Shown here in pieces: positions 24,903 to 33,987 of a stretch of 64,000 nucleotides of DNA; the stretch's first letter is position 1; every line of letters begins with the position of its first letter. This DNA comes from Psychrobacillus sp044762855. Lineage in GTDB: Bacteria; Bacillota; Bacilli; Bacillales_A; Planococcaceae. The stretch lies in the NCBI RefSeq assembly GCF_044762855.1, contig NZ_JBIWFB010000005.1:248001-312000 (forward strand), given 5' to 3'. A program made the translations under genes and the position numbers. Under the pieces are notes generated by a model. That model made no database searches. It saw nothing but the letters and a program-made list of their open reading frames with translations, and had not been told where the DNA came from.

Positions 24903-26165
24903 ATGCAAGTAACAAACACGAAAACCGTTCAAGTAGAAAATGTGCTAATAGCATATCAATTTTTAAAAGATGTGGTAGTACATACCCCTTTGCAAAAAAA
25001 TGATTATTTATCTGAAAAATACGGAGCAACGATTTATATTAAACGAGAAGATTTGCAACATGTTCGCTCCTTTAAATTACGAGGCGCCTATTACAAAATT
25101 AAAACAATCGAGCAACTAGCACGACAACAAGGAATCGTTTGCGCAAGTGCAGGAAATCACGCACAAGGAGTAGCTTACGCATGTGCTCAATTACGAATTT
25201 CTGCTAATATTTTCATGCCGTTAACAACGCCAAAACAAAAAATTGACCAAGTGAAAATGTTTGGTCGCGAATATGTGGAAATTACGCTTGCCGGGGATAC
25301 TTTTGATGACTCAGCAGCTAGCGCCGCAGCTTTTGCAGAAGCAGAGGATCGAATTTTCATCCATCCATTTGATGATCCCGACATCATCGCGGGCCAAGGA
25401 ACAGTCGCTATAGAAGTGATGAATGATATCGAAGAACCAATTGATTTTGTATTTGGCAGTATTGGAGGCGGCGGATTAGTAGCTGGTGTTTCTACTTATA
25501 TAAAGAACCTCTCCCCACATACAAAAATAATCGGTGTGGAACCTGCCGGAGCTGGTAGTATGAAAGCGGCATTTGACAATAATGGGCCTGTCGTACTTGA
25601 TACAATCGATAAATTTGTGGACGGAGCTGCTGTACAATGCGCGGGAAATTTAACTTATGAAACTTGTAACAAATACGTAGATGATATCGTGCTCGTACCA
25701 GAAGGAAAAGTCTGTACAACTATTTTAGATTTATACAACAAACACGCAATCATTGCAGAACCAGCTGGTGCACTGCCGATTGCAGCACTTGACTTTTATA
25801 AAGAGGAAATCAGAGGAAAATCGGTCGTTTGTGTTATTAGCGGTGGTAATAACGATATTGGCAGAATGCAAGAAATTAAAGAAAAATCACTGATGTATGA
25901 AGGGCTACTCTACTACTTTATCGTGAACTTCCCACAAAGAGCAGGGGCACTCCGTCAATTTTTAGATAAAGTACTTGGGCCTGAAGATGATATTACGACA
26001 TTTGAGTACACAAAGAAAAACAATAAAGAAAGCGGTCCAGCATTAGTAGGAATCGAGTTAAAACATAAAGAAGACTATCAGGGGCTTATCACACGATTGA
26101 CTGAGAATGGATTTTCGTACAAAGAAATCAATAAAGATAGCACTTTATTCGACCTTCTCATTTAA
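24903..26165 (+). CDS. ilvA: threonine dehydratase (biosynthetic)
   Basis: PLP enzyme that deaminates threonine to 2-oxobutanoate, the first step to isoleucine. The PLP lysine is in RSFKLRGAYYK, and the phosphate-binding Gly loop is GSIGGGGLVAGV. CASAGNHAQGVAYAC binds substrate. The C-terminal regulatory domain (YYFIVNFPQRAGALRQFLDKVLGPEDDIT) is single, as in the 420-residue bacillar form, rather than double. ATG 24903 was chosen for family length; the GGAGG lies 14 bases upstream, which is long, so a non-ATG codon slightly upstream is possible. I looked for a T-box in the leader and saw none. Confidence 0.92.
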   Translation: MQVTNTKTVQVENVLIAYQFLKDVVVHTPLQKNDYLSEKYGATIYIKREDLQHVRSFKLRGAYYKIKTIEQLARQQGIVCASAGNHAQGVAYACAQLRISANIFMPLTTPKQKIDQVKMFGREYVEITLAGDTFDDSAASAAAFAEAEDRIFIHPFDDPDIIAGQGTVAIEVMNDIEEPIDFVFGSIGGGGLVAGVSTYIKNLSPHTKIIGVEPAGAGSMKAAFDNNGPVVLDTIDKFVDGAAVQCAGNLTYETCNKYVDDIVLVPEGKVCTTILDLYNKHAIIAEPAGALPIAALDFYKEEIRGKSVVCVISGGNNDIGRMQEIKEKSLMYEGLLYYFIVNFPQRAGALRQFLDKVLGPEDDITTFEYTKKNNKESGPALVGIELKHKEDYQGLITRLTENGFSYKEINKDSTLFDLLI

Positions 26166-26287
26166 TAGTTAGAAAGAAATTCCTTGTCATATCAAAGATT
26201 CATCGCCTCACTAAATAGAATAAAATTATTATAAAATAAAAATTATTAAAATGTCACATTTGATTTCTAGCAATATTCCTAGCAGTT

Positions 26288-26304
26288 TGATATAATCATT
26301 ATTG
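26288..26304 (+). promoter_or_regulatory. extended -10 promoter and PerR-like box before katA
   Basis: TGATATAAT forms an extended -10. ATATAATCATTATTG (26290-26304) matches 11 of 14 fixed positions of the PerR consensus TTATAATnATTATAA. A repressor bound here would cover the -10 element. In B. subtilis PerR represses katA and peroxide relieves this. No convincing -35 is visible. Confidence 0.5.
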
Positions 26305-26338
26305 AATGATAAAGATTCTAATCTAGGAGGAATTATTA

Positions 26339-27826
26339 ATGGCTGAAAATCAAAACAACAACAACTTGACAACTGCAGCTGGCGCACCTGTAGTAGATAA
26401 TCAAAACTCAATGTCCGCTGGTAAAAGAGGTCCTCTATTATTACAAGACGTTTGGTTATTAGAAAAACTAGCTCACTTTGATAGAGAAGTAATTCCTGAG
26501 CGTCGTATGCACGCAAAAGGTTCTGCTGCATATGGTAAATTCACAGTAACAAACGATATTACAAAATATACTAAAGCAGCACTATTCTCAGAGGTTGGAA
26601 AAGAAACAGAAATGTTCGTTCGTTTCTCAACTGTAGCTGGTGAACGTGGAGCTGCAGACGCAGAACGTGATATTCGTGGATTCTCTATGCGTTTCTACAC
26701 AGAACAAGGAAACTGGGACCTAGTTGGTAACAACACACCAGTATTCTTCTTCCGTGATCCACTTAACTTCCCGGATTTAAACCATGCTGTTAAACGTGAC
26801 CCAAGAACAAATATGCGTAATGCAAATAATAACTGGGATTTCTGGACTAGTCTTCCAGAAGCACTTCACCAAGTAACAATCGTAATGAGTGACCGCGGTA
26901 TTCCAGCAACTTACCGCAATATGCACGGTTTTGGTAGCCATACATTCAGTATGATTAACGCGGATAATGAGCGTGTTTGGGTGAAATTCCACATGCGTTC
27001 TCAACAACCAATTGAGAATTTAACAGACCAAGAAGCGGAAGAACTAGTTGGGAAAGACCGAGAAAGTCACCAACGTGATCTTTTAGAAAATATCGACAAC
27101 GGCAACTTCCCTAAATGGAAAATGTACATCCAAGTGATGACAGAAGAACAAGCAAAAAATCATCCAGACAATCCATTCGATTTAACAAAAGTTTGGTATA
27201 AAGGCGATTACCCATTAATCGAAGTTGGAGAATGGGAATTAAATCGTAACCCTGAAAACTACTTTGCAGAAGTAGAACAAGCAGCGTTCACACCTGCGAA
27301 CGTAGTACCAGGTATTAGCTTCTCTCCAGACAGAATGTTACAAGGACGTCTATTCTCTTACGGAGATGCACAACGTTACCGTTTAGGTGTTAACCACCAT
27401 CAAATCCCAGTTAACCAACCAAGATGCCCAGTTCACTCTTTCCATAGAGATGGTGCAATGCGTACGGATGGTAACTTAGGGGCAACATTACACTATGAGC
27501 CAAACACTTACGGTCAATGGAAATCACAACCAGCATTCAAAGATCCTGCACTTGATCTGAACGGTCCAGCGGATATTTATGACTTCCGTGAAGATGATGA
27601 TAACTATTTCGAGCAACCAGGTAAATTATTTAGATTAATGAGCCCTGAACAACAACAATTATTATTCGAGAACACTGGCAGAAACATGCAAGGTGTAGAC
27701 AAACATATTCAACTGCGTCATATCACGCATTGCTATAAAGCAGATCCTGCTTATGGTAAAGGTGTAGCAGAAGCATTGGATATTCCATGGGGCGAAGTAG
27801 AAGCAGCATTAGCTTTCGCTGAATAA
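26339..27826 (+). CDS. katA: haem catalase
   Basis: 495-residue clade 3 monofunctional catalase that converts hydrogen peroxide to water and oxygen. The distal His and its neighbours lie in VIPERRMHAKGSAAYG, the distal Asn in DLVGNNTPVFFFRD, and the proximal Tyr in RLFSYGDAQRYRLG. The Gln/Asn-rich first 25 residues are less conserved. A perfect AGGAGG precedes ATG 26339. A PerR-like box overlaps the promoter, which fits peroxide induction. It is single, followed by a terminator. A separate manganese catalase lies at 5335-6228. Confidence 0.95.
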   Translation: MAENQNNNNLTTAAGAPVVDNQNSMSAGKRGPLLLQDVWLLEKLAHFDREVIPERRMHAKGSAAYGKFTVTNDITKYTKAALFSEVGKETEMFVRFSTVAGERGAADAERDIRGFSMRFYTEQGNWDLVGNNTPVFFFRDPLNFPDLNHAVKRDPRTNMRNANNNWDFWTSLPEALHQVTIVMSDRGIPATYRNMHGFGSHTFSMINADNERVWVKFHMRSQQPIENLTDQEAEELVGKDRESHQRDLLENIDNGNFPKWKMYIQVMTEEQAKNHPDNPFDLTKVWYKGDYPLIEVGEWELNRNPENYFAEVEQAAFTPANVVPGISFSPDRMLQGRLFSYGDAQRYRLGVNHHQIPVNQPRCPVHSFHRDGAMRTDGNLGATLHYEPNTYGQWKSQPAFKDPALDLNGPADIYDFREDDDNYFEQPGKLFRLMSPEQQQLLFENTGRNMQGVDKHIQLRHITHCYKADPAYGKGVAEALDIPWGEVEAALAFAE

Positions 27827-27837
27827 TACGAAACAAC

Positions 27838-27867
27838 GAAAAGCACTGCATTTTGCGGTGCTTTTTT
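27838..27867 (+). terminator. terminator after katA
   Basis: AAAAGCACTGCA / TGCGGTGCTTTTTT stem with one G-T pair, 11 bases after the katA stop. Confidence 0.85.
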
Positions 27868-27929
27868 GTTATTTTCCTCTTCTTTGTATTGCTAATAAAA
27901 ATTGCACATTCCTACTAATCTAGCTTTTT

Positions 27930-28523
27930 CTAAGCAGTAAAATCCTCTACAATTTCAACCACTTCTACCTTCCCATCAATTAACAATTCAGAAAGGTCGT
28001 TTTTCACGTTTCCTTCCCAATATTCTCTAGCTTGTTCGATTTTTCGAGAAAAGGGAACCCCATCTTCTTTTGGCAAAAGGTTTCCGTCTCCCTCAAAAGA
28101 TTTTCCATGAACTCGAAGTTTAACAATCTGTAAAATCTCCCGATTGTATGAATCGAATAATTCTTTCCATTTCATTACATCTTCATAGGTTTTTGTCGTA
28201 TATAAACAAGACAATCTTGAAGGGTATTGTGGATATTCTTGCAGTCTGACCATTTCAACTATCACTTCTCTTATTGCTCTTATTGTTTGACTTGTATAAT
28301 TAATTGCTACATCCGCATTTTCTTTATTCAAGTACAATCCTTCATTTGAATAATTTTCTTGTAAAATTTGAAAAAAGTCTTCTCCTTTAACATTCAATTG
28401 CTCTCTCTCAAAAAAGAAGTGATATAAAGTATTTTTTTGTTTATTATCAAAGCGAATAATTTGACCAAGAGTCATTTTTTTCCTCGTAACAAGATGATAA
28501 ACATACAGCTCATTCTCATTCAT
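27930..28523 (-). CDS. DUF2441-like protein
   Basis: 197 residues, soluble. The N-terminus ELYVYHLVTRKKMTLGQIIRFDNKQKNTLYHFFFEREQ and the central EVIVEMVRLQEYPQYPSRLSCLYTTKTYEDVMKWKEL follow the DUF2441 pattern as I remember it. The function of that family is unproven; the Arg and Tyr spacing has some resemblance to ADP-ribosyl-transferase folds, but I cannot confirm this. It opens the accessory minus-strand stretch. It has its own region upstream and no obvious partner. Confidence 0.55.
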   Translation of the reverse strand: MNENELYVYHLVTRKKMTLGQIIRFDNKQKNTLYHFFFEREQLNVKGEDFFQILQENYSNEGLYLNKENADVAINYTSQTIRAIREVIVEMVRLQEYPQYPSRLSCLYTTKTYEDVMKWKELFDSYNREILQIVKLRVHGKSFEGDGNLLPKEDGVPFSRKIEQAREYWEGNVKNDLSELLIDGKVEVVEIVEDFTA

Positions 28524-28678
28524 AACCTATCTCCCACCTTTCTTCTCTGAAGGGCTAATGTTACATTAACCCTTTTCAGTCTCGGTTATCTACCTATTAA
28601 TTGTGTTCATCCCTATCTCTTTAAAGACAGTATACCAAAATATACCAAAAGGTCTTTAGAACTACAAAGTATACTGTT

Positions 28679-29947
28679 TTAATCAATTACATCTGTTGGT
28701 GTTGCTTCTTTTAAAATAATGATGCCGTCATATGCCTTATTGGGTACCATTTCAATTGTGTAAAACATTTTTACAAGCTTTTGCCACGAGCGAAAATCGT
28801 CACCCACGTTCACCATTTTTTGTTCACTTTTAATAATTTCCAACAATTCCTTTGACCGACTTGCTTTTTCAAAATCAACATAAAAGATATCTGGCTCTAC
28901 TTCACTAAATGCATCCACTAAACCATTATGATTTTTTATCTTATAATTCTTTCTTTTATCAGATCCACGGTTTAGGGCTTGAAATTCACTGTTCAATAAG
29001 TCGGTACCAATTGCAAAATACTTGGTCCCGTATATCTCATCTAAATAACTTCCCATCGATTTATAACCTGCTAATGAAGCAGACGTTTTTTCAACATGCC
29101 CATTATGTCCAGAGAAGAACACCTTATCATGACCACGTGCGACTTCAAATTCAACAATCCATTGCAAATTATCCGCTAAATATTGATCACGAAGTTGTTG
29201 GTAGTCCCCCTCATTTAAAAATAGCTCTGTTCGTTGTTTCATAAGTTGTGCGTATTGTAAGGCAAAGGCAAACTTATCCGATGATGAATGTTCCGTATAA
29301 ACTACTTTGTTTGATTGCAAATCAAAAATGATACTTTCGAGCACCTCATCAATTTCTTTCAGTTGCTTCGTTGATAAAGATCTCATTGTAGTGTTTGAAG
29401 CATTTTCCAGTTGAACTGCATATTTTTGTTCCGCTTCTTTGTTAACAACTTCATAATAGTCAAGCAGACCTTTTTTACTATAATCATATCGCTGCATATC
29501 ATTTCCGTAAAAAAATATTTTCTCATCGCCACTAGCCGTTGCGTTATAATCATGCATCCATTGAACAAGATCCATCATTTGCTCCGTTTTATAAATGCTA
29601 TAATCAAGTGCCTTCACGGCTTCTTCTGCAGAACCCTTTCCGTCCAAAATGAACTGATTTATTTCCTGTCCGCCTCCAAAATCCCCTTCTATTACAAACA
29701 CACGGACATGTTCATTTTTAATTAATGCTTCAAAAACATCTTTTTTCAAGTTCTGAAGTTCTATATTCCCATGTGTTGCTTCTCCAAAGCCAATTATTTT
29801 TACATCATCCGGGATATTCATTTCGTTAACAGACGAAATATATTTTTCTGCTTCAACCAACACTTTCCCCTTATTACTGCACCCTGATAAAACAATCATG
29901 AAGCAAATAATAGCCATTAAGAAATGTTTCTTTTTAGAAAAATGCAT
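28679..29947 (-). CDS. erythromycin esterase family lipoprotein
   Basis: 422 residues. The signal peptide ends in a lipobox (IVLSGCSN, Cys about residue 23), so the protein is lipid-anchored outside the membrane. The esterase fold shows GFGEATHGNIELQNLK, VIEGDFGG, RDQYLADNLQWIVEFE and FFSGHNGHVEK, which supply the catalytic His and Glu of EreA/EreB relatives. Most family members are not proven to open macrolide rings, so a resistance role should not be assumed. It lies 19 bases downstream of the DUF2812 gene and probably shares its PadR-controlled operon. Confidence 0.82.
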   Translation of the reverse strand: MHFSKKKHFLMAIICFMIVLSGCSNKGKVLVEAEKYISSVNEMNIPDDVKIIGFGEATHGNIELQNLKKDVFEALIKNEHVRVFVIEGDFGGGQEINQFILDGKGSAEEAVKALDYSIYKTEQMMDLVQWMHDYNATASGDEKIFFYGNDMQRYDYSKKGLLDYYEVVNKEAEQKYAVQLENASNTTMRSLSTKQLKEIDEVLESIIFDLQSNKVVYTEHSSSDKFAFALQYAQLMKQRTELFLNEGDYQQLRDQYLADNLQWIVEFEVARGHDKVFFSGHNGHVEKTSASLAGYKSMGSYLDEIYGTKYFAIGTDLLNSEFQALNRGSDKRKNYKIKNHNGLVDAFSEVEPDIFYVDFEKASRSKELLEIIKSEQKMVNVGDDFRSWQKLVKMFYTIEMVPNKAYDGIIILKEATPTDVID

Positions 29948-29966
29948 CTTTAAATCCCCTCGTTTA

Positions 29967-30536
29967 CTATTTTTCTTTTAACATAGAATACTTTCGATAA
30001 GCTTTATAGAAACTGCTACCAAAGAAAACAACCATAAGGGCGGGCAGCAATCTTAAAAGGGCAAATGGAGTTTCAAATAAAAATGCTTTCCAAAATAATG
30101 AACCTTCCATATTCCAAAGACCTTCCGCTAAATATAAACCTGAATCCTTGTATAGCATATAAGAAAAGCACAAAAACAATATACATAAACCAGATGAATA
30201 GCCCATCAATCTTTTATAATAATTACTCGTTGACTCACGATCTGAGAAGATTTCATTTTGATCGTCCTCTTCTTTTTGCCAATATCGTATCCCACCAAGC
30301 CAAGGGCCATTTATATAACTCCAACCGAAGTCTTCATATATCCCTTTGTAATCATTGAACTTTTTCTTTGATAAATAATCTTGATAATCCAGTCTCATCA
30401 CATACCTTTTGTCGGTTTTTTCGAAAGTATATATTCCAAACCCACTAATATTTGTACAACGATAGCCTTTTTGTAATTGCTCGTTCAGCCATTGCTCCTC
30501 TTTTTCAATATCAAAAAATGTCTTAATTTTCTTCAT
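29967..30536 (-). CDS. DUF2812 membrane protein
   Basis: 189 residues. The N-terminal DUF2812 domain (KKIKTFFDIEKEEQWLNEQLQKGYRCTNIS...) precedes a linker and two hydrophobic segments. This layout is typical of proteins encoded beside PadR regulators, and here the start overlaps the PadR gene by 14 bases. The role may be as a membrane-bound partner in stress sensing, but none is proven. ATG 30536 was chosen because AAGGAAG lies nine bases upstream; an ATG 18 bases earlier would place that ribosome site inside the gene. Confidence 0.72.
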   Translation of the reverse strand: MKKIKTFFDIEKEEQWLNEQLQKGYRCTNISGFGIYTFEKTDKRYVMRLDYQDYLSKKKFNDYKGIYEDFGWSYINGPWLGGIRYWQKEEDDQNEIFSDRESTSNYYKRLMGYSSGLCILFLCFSYMLYKDSGLYLAEGLWNMEGSLFWKAFLFETPFALLRLLPALMVVFFGSSFYKAYRKYSMLKEK

Positions 30537-30840
30537 TTGATTCACTTCCTTCATACAAGGATAAAATATGCAATAACCTGTTTTGTTCCATTTTTAAAAT
30601 TTTACTTCCTTCCGCAGTTATCATATAAACTTTTCTCCTGCCTGACTCTCCGACAGGTTCAATCCAACCATGCTTATTCAAGTTTTCAATCGCACCGTAT
30701 AATGTACCTGCTGCTAAAATAACAGTACCATTACTTATCTCCTCAATCTTCTGCATTACCGCATAGCCATGGAGTGGCTCACGCAAAGCCAATAAAATAT
30801 AATGCATCGTTTCAGACAACGGTAATAATTTATGTCTCAT
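30523..30840 (-). CDS. PadR-family transcriptional regulator
   Basis: 105 residues, the short PadR-s2 type. The winged helix is in ETMHYILLALREPLHGYAVMQKIEEISNGTVILAAGTLYGAIENLNKHGWIEPVG, with GRRKVYMITAEG in the wing and a short C-terminal dimer helix. Such regulators repress a downstream membrane protein gene. Three evenly spaced AGTTCAACT-type sites lie just upstream. It heads the operon with the DUF2812 protein and the esterase-like lipoprotein. Confidence 0.88.
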   Translation of the reverse strand: MRHKLLPLSETMHYILLALREPLHGYAVMQKIEEISNGTVILAAGTLYGAIENLNKHGWIEPVGESGRRKVYMITAEGSKILKMEQNRLLHILSLYEGSESNEEN

Positions 30841-30856
30841 CTCTTCACCCTCTATT

Positions 30857-30906
30857 CAGTTCGACTATATAGTTCAACTTAGTAACAATTTAATACAGTT
30901 CAACTG
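30857..30906 (-). promoter_or_regulatory. PadR operator array
   Basis: Three copies of a nine-base dyad: AGTTCGACT (30858), AGTTCAACT (30871) and AGTTCAACT (30897, within the perfect palindrome CAGTT-C-AACTG). Starts are 13 and 26 bases apart, so they lie on a 13-base lattice. They sit 18 to 65 bases before the PadR start codon. Confidence 0.6.
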
Positions 30907-30949
30907 AATAGTCAACAACATTTTCAAGATTAGTCAAAAAACTTAAATT

Positions 30950-30988
30950 AAAAAGTCGCTACCCTTAAATAAGGGAAAGCGACTTTTT
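30950..30988. terminator. bidirectional terminator
   Basis: AAAAAGTCGCT pairs with AGCGACTTTTT, with an inner CCCTT-AAAT-AAGGG stem. It lies upstream of the PadR operon and downstream of no plus-strand gene, so it may insulate the PadR promoter from minus-strand transcription coming from 31136-31585. Confidence 0.75.
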
Positions 30989-31135
30989 GTGTAGTTTTAT
31001 TCAATTAAATTGTGCAAAACTGTTCCATTTTTAGTGATAAAACACAGCATTTTATTTTTTTATAATAATAAGCCACCTATTAGTTGATTAAAAAATATCT
31101 CCATAAGTATACAGCCCGTTTAAAGCAATTGAATT

Positions 31136-31585
31136 TTAATGATGGATTGGTAAATAAATCTCTACTTCTTCATCACTATTTTCTATTGGATGATAGGTCT
31201 CCACAATATAAGATTCTAAATCCCTTTCATATCCCTGCTCAACTATCCATTTTAGTAATTGTTCATGCAGGTGATCAATATTCATAATTTTGCCCCGAGT
31301 CGTGATATACGATTTAGCAGTTTCAAAATAATCCATTCCAACTGGAACTTCCTTTAGAGTCTCATTAACAATTACCCCTACATAATAGCGACCTTCCAAA
31401 TGATCAACATCCTTTTTAGGTTCGAAAAGTGCTATTTCAGTACCAGAGTGATTTGCAACTTCATCTATACGAGTTAGAAATTGCCGGGCAAGTTTTGGCA
31501 CTTCGGTACCAAAATTTGCAAAGGTTCCTCCGCCTTTTATGCCTACAGCTTTAAAGTTTCTGTTTACCTTTTTACATTCCACCAT
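31136..31585 (-). CDS. GyrI-like effector-binding domain protein
   Basis: 149 residues forming one GyrI-like/AraC effector-binding domain: NRNFKAVGIKGGGTFANFG, RYYVGVIVNETLKEVPVGMDYFETAKS, the helix HLHEQLLKWIVEQGYERDLESYIVETYHP and the closing VEIYLPI. Such stand-alone domains bind small ligands or inhibit other proteins, as GyrI does gyrase. No DNA-binding domain is present. ATG 31585 follows GGGGGA at a good distance, so an upstream in-frame ATG was not used. It has no coupled neighbour. Confidence 0.78.
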   Translation of the reverse strand: MVECKKVNRNFKAVGIKGGGTFANFGTEVPKLARQFLTRIDEVANHSGTEIALFEPKKDVDHLEGRYYVGVIVNETLKEVPVGMDYFETAKSYITTRGKIMNIDHLHEQLLKWIVEQGYERDLESYIVETYHPIENSDEEVEIYLPIHH

Positions 31586-31769
31586 TATTCCCCCATTGCC
31601 TTTTATAAACACTTTTATGTCATTCTCTTTTTAACAATAGAATCCCTTCTTAAGCAATCTTATTTATCTTAAGTAAGAAAAAGTATTGTTCATGTAGGAG
31701 TAGGAGAGTAACAAAGATATAACTTTTTTAAGTATCTAATAGCTTAATCATTTGTATTGTTTTAAAAAG

Positions 31770-32288
31770 TTATAACAGCGTTTTAGTCATGATAAGGTCA
31801 GTTTGCTCTTCATCCCCCATGTAAAATGAGTGGGCCCCGGTTTGAATAAACCCTATTTTCTTGTAAAAAGCAATAGCATTTTCATTCTTCTCCCATACAC
31901 CTAACCAGATCTTCTTTTTGTTACTTTGCTTGGCAATTTCCAGCGCTTTTTGGTACAGATGTTTACCAAGCCCATGTTTTTGAAATTGATTTTTTAAATA
32001 AATTCTTTCAATTTCAAGTGTTTCATCACCCATTTTTTCAGACTGTGCATCATTGGTATTGATCTTTAAATAACCAGCAACTTCATTATGAAAATAAACA
32101 AAGAAAAATTGTGAAAAAGTATTCAATAATTCTTTTTCTAATTGATTTAGGTTAAATGCTTTTTTCAAATAGGCATTCATATTTTCTGGTGAATTCTGCT
32201 GCTGAAATGTCTCATTAAATGTTTCATAACTAACTTCTTGCAGTTTATGAGCATCTTCCATCGTACATTTTATTATTTGTATGGTCAT
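31770..32288 (-). CDS. GNAT acetyltransferase
   Basis: 172 residues with the complete GNAT pattern: LEIERIYLKNQFQKHGLGKHLYQKALEIA contains motif A with the acetyl-CoA pyrophosphate loop QKHGLG, and WLGVWEKNENAIAFYKKIGFIQTG is motif B. The N-terminal half resembles acetyltransferases of the PaiA type, which acetylate polyamines, but substrate assignment is uncertain. It lies 25 bases downstream of a MarR gene on the same strand, so it is probably controlled by that regulator. Confidence 0.85.
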   Translation of the reverse strand: MTIQIIKCTMEDAHKLQEVSYETFNETFQQQNSPENMNAYLKKAFNLNQLEKELLNTFSQFFFVYFHNEVAGYLKINTNDAQSEKMGDETLEIERIYLKNQFQKHGLGKHLYQKALEIAKQSNKKKIWLGVWEKNENAIAFYKKIGFIQTGAHSFYMGDEEQTDLIMTKTLL

Positions 32289-32313
32289 CTAACCGTATCT
32301 CCCCTTTAAATAA

Positions 32314-32766
32314 TCAATAAGTTCTCTTGTTTCCTTTTTTTACAAATTCCCAGTCTTTTTCTATATTTTTTCTCACTTTTTGCAGAAGATTAAAAATAGT
32401 TTCCATTTCTGTCTCGGAAAACCCTTGTAATGCAACAGTATTGGAATATTCATTTTCTCTTTTTATAAGAGGATAAACGTTTTCTCCCTTTTCGGTTGGG
32501 AAAAGTTTTTTAATTTTTTTGTTCTGTTGATCCTCTCTCTTTTCGATAAAACCATTCATTTCCAATTTCTTTATCGAACGGGCTGCTGTTGTTCGATCTA
32601 CCTTTATCATCTCAGCTAACTTTTCTTGAATAATGCCTGGTTGTTCACATATTCGTACGAGGTACAAATATTGCCCTTTCGTAAGGTCGTACTCCTTAAA
32701 CTCTATATTACTTACAGAATCAAGTGCTCTTGCTATCATTCCAATTTCACGAAGAATGTCCTTCAT
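32314..32766 (-). CDS. MarR-family transcriptional regulator
   Basis: 150 residues. Winged helix: KGQYLYLVRICEQPGIIQEKLAEMIKVDRTTAARSIKKLEMNGFIEKREDQQNKKIKKLFPTEKG. Flanking helices form the dimer interface. ATG 32766 has AAGGAGT. Two strong palindromes at 32780-32846 cover its promoter and ribosome site, so it is probably autorepressed and releases DNA on ligand or oxidant binding. The first target is the downstream acetyltransferase. Confidence 0.88.
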   Translation of the reverse strand: MKDILREIGMIARALDSVSNIEFKEYDLTKGQYLYLVRICEQPGIIQEKLAEMIKVDRTTAARSIKKLEMNGFIEKREDQQNKKIKKLFPTEKGENVYPLIKRENEYSNTVALQGFSETEMETIFNLLQKVRKNIEKDWEFVKKGNKRTY

Positions 32767-32779
32767 AACCGACTCCTTT

Positions 32780-32846
32780 TTGTTGTAAATACAACAATTA
32801 ATCTATATCTAATTTACATCTTTTTTGTTGCATTTGCAACAAAAAA
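32780..32846 (-). promoter_or_regulatory. MarR operators, two palindromes
   Basis: TTGTTGTAAATACAACAA (32780-32797) is a near-perfect dyad 14 bases before the MarR start. TTTTTTGTTGCA-TT-TGCAACAAAAAA (32821-32846) is a perfect 26-base dyad. Both share TTGTTG(T/C)A half-sites, as usual for MarR-family sites; dyad centres are 45 bases apart. Confidence 0.7.
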
Positions 32847-32932
32847 GAGATTGCAAACTAGACTATTTTACTTCTGAACTTGAAAGAGTTACCTAAGCCC
32901 CTCTAACTAAGGCAACTTCTATCAAGATTTCC

Positions 32933-33925
32933 TCAATAGGATGTTAAAAATATTTTCCCCGTTGATATTTTAGAAGATTCAACAGCATCCACTGCTTGTT
33001 TTATATTGGTTAAGTCGTATTGAGAATCAAGCGACATCAAACGTAATTTATTGTCATCAAATAACCTTATTAAATTGTTAAATGTTTCTTGCCATTTATT
33101 TGCCGAAACTCCTTTATTCCAATGTCTTAAATGAAATATATTGGCATTGACCTTTGCTTTTTTTACAATATCCGCCCAATTCACTTGTACTCCCGATAGA
33201 AGACCAATTGTTAGAAAATGACCATTAGCTTGTACACAAAAAGCTAAGTCGTTTCCAGATGAACCGCCGATCGAATCAATAGCAGCATTTGCACCTATGC
33301 CATTTGTTAATTCCATAACCGTTTCATAAAGAGAATTTGTAGATGTATCAATTACAAAAGAAGCACCTAGATCAAGTAATTCCGCTGTATGCTTGTTGTT
33401 TCTAGTAACTGCAATTAATCGAAAACCTAAAATCTTTGATAATTGTGCAAAAATACGACCAATAGAAGAGCCACATGCATTCACCAATAAAACATCATGT
33501 GGTTTTAACTTTAATACCTCGTTACAAACTACCCATGCTGTAATTGGATTGATGTACAGCTGTGCTGCGGTGAAATCATCAATAGAGTCAGGTATAGGAA
33601 CTGCAAATTCTGAGAATGTTTTCACGTAGTCCTGCCATGTACCTTCCCCTCGCAATGGCAAAACACGTCTACCAATTAAATGACGAGAGACTAATGGACC
33701 TACATCTTCTACAATACCGACTCCTTCATATCCCGGAATATTTGGCAAAGTAATCCGATGAGAATATGACCCTCTAATTGGAATTAGATCAGAAGGATTA
33801 ATAGGTCGTGTTAACATTCGCACAAGGACTTCCTGTTCCTTTGGTGGTTGAATGCTTTTATATTCAACTTTTAATACATCTTTCGGGTTACCGAATTCAT
33901 AGAATTTAATACATTTTGCATCCAA
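32933..33925 (-). CDS. MDR-type zinc-independent oxidoreductase (MECR/quinone reductase-like)
   Basis: 330 residues of the medium-chain dehydrogenase/reductase superfamily. The catalytic-domain segment RPINPSDLIPIRGSY and IPGYEGVGIVEDVG match trans-2-enoyl-CoA reductase/quinone oxidoreductase members, and no zinc-ligand cysteines are visible. The nucleotide site LLVNACGSSIGRIFAQLSKILGFRLIAVTRN lacks one of the usual glycines but has the right spacing. NADPH-dependent reduction of an enone or enoyl-thioester is likely. The frame opens with TTG behind GAAGGAGAAG. Unrelated to its neighbours as far as I can see. Confidence 0.8.
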   Translation of the reverse strand: MDAKCIKFYEFGNPKDVLKVEYKSIQPPKEQEVLVRMLTRPINPSDLIPIRGSYSHRITLPNIPGYEGVGIVEDVGPLVSRHLIGRRVLPLRGEGTWQDYVKTFSEFAVPIPDSIDDFTAAQLYINPITAWVVCNEVLKLKPHDVLLVNACGSSIGRIFAQLSKILGFRLIAVTRNNKHTAELLDLGASFVIDTSTNSLYETVMELTNGIGANAAIDSIGGSSGNDLAFCVQANGHFLTIGLLSGVQVNWADIVKKAKVNANIFHLRHWNKGVSANKWQETFNNLIRLFDDNKLRLMSLDSQYDLTNIKQAVDAVESSKISTGKIFLTSY

Positions 33926-33987
33926 GACTATACTTCTCCTTCAATTACATTTATTTAACTATATTAGCAAGAATCCAACTTCTTTGA

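Noticed and set aside
26225..26250. Second PerR box upstream of katA
   Set aside because: The AT-rich stretch contains ATTATAA fragments but no dyad close to the consensus; it is probably base composition.
28909..29244. 111-residue frame opposite the esterase-like lipoprotein
   Set aside because: Antisense to a gene with clear family motifs and a lipobox.
28679..29947. Macrolide resistance gene
   Set aside because: The protein has the erythromycin esterase fold, but most relatives have no shown activity on macrolides, so no resistance call is made.
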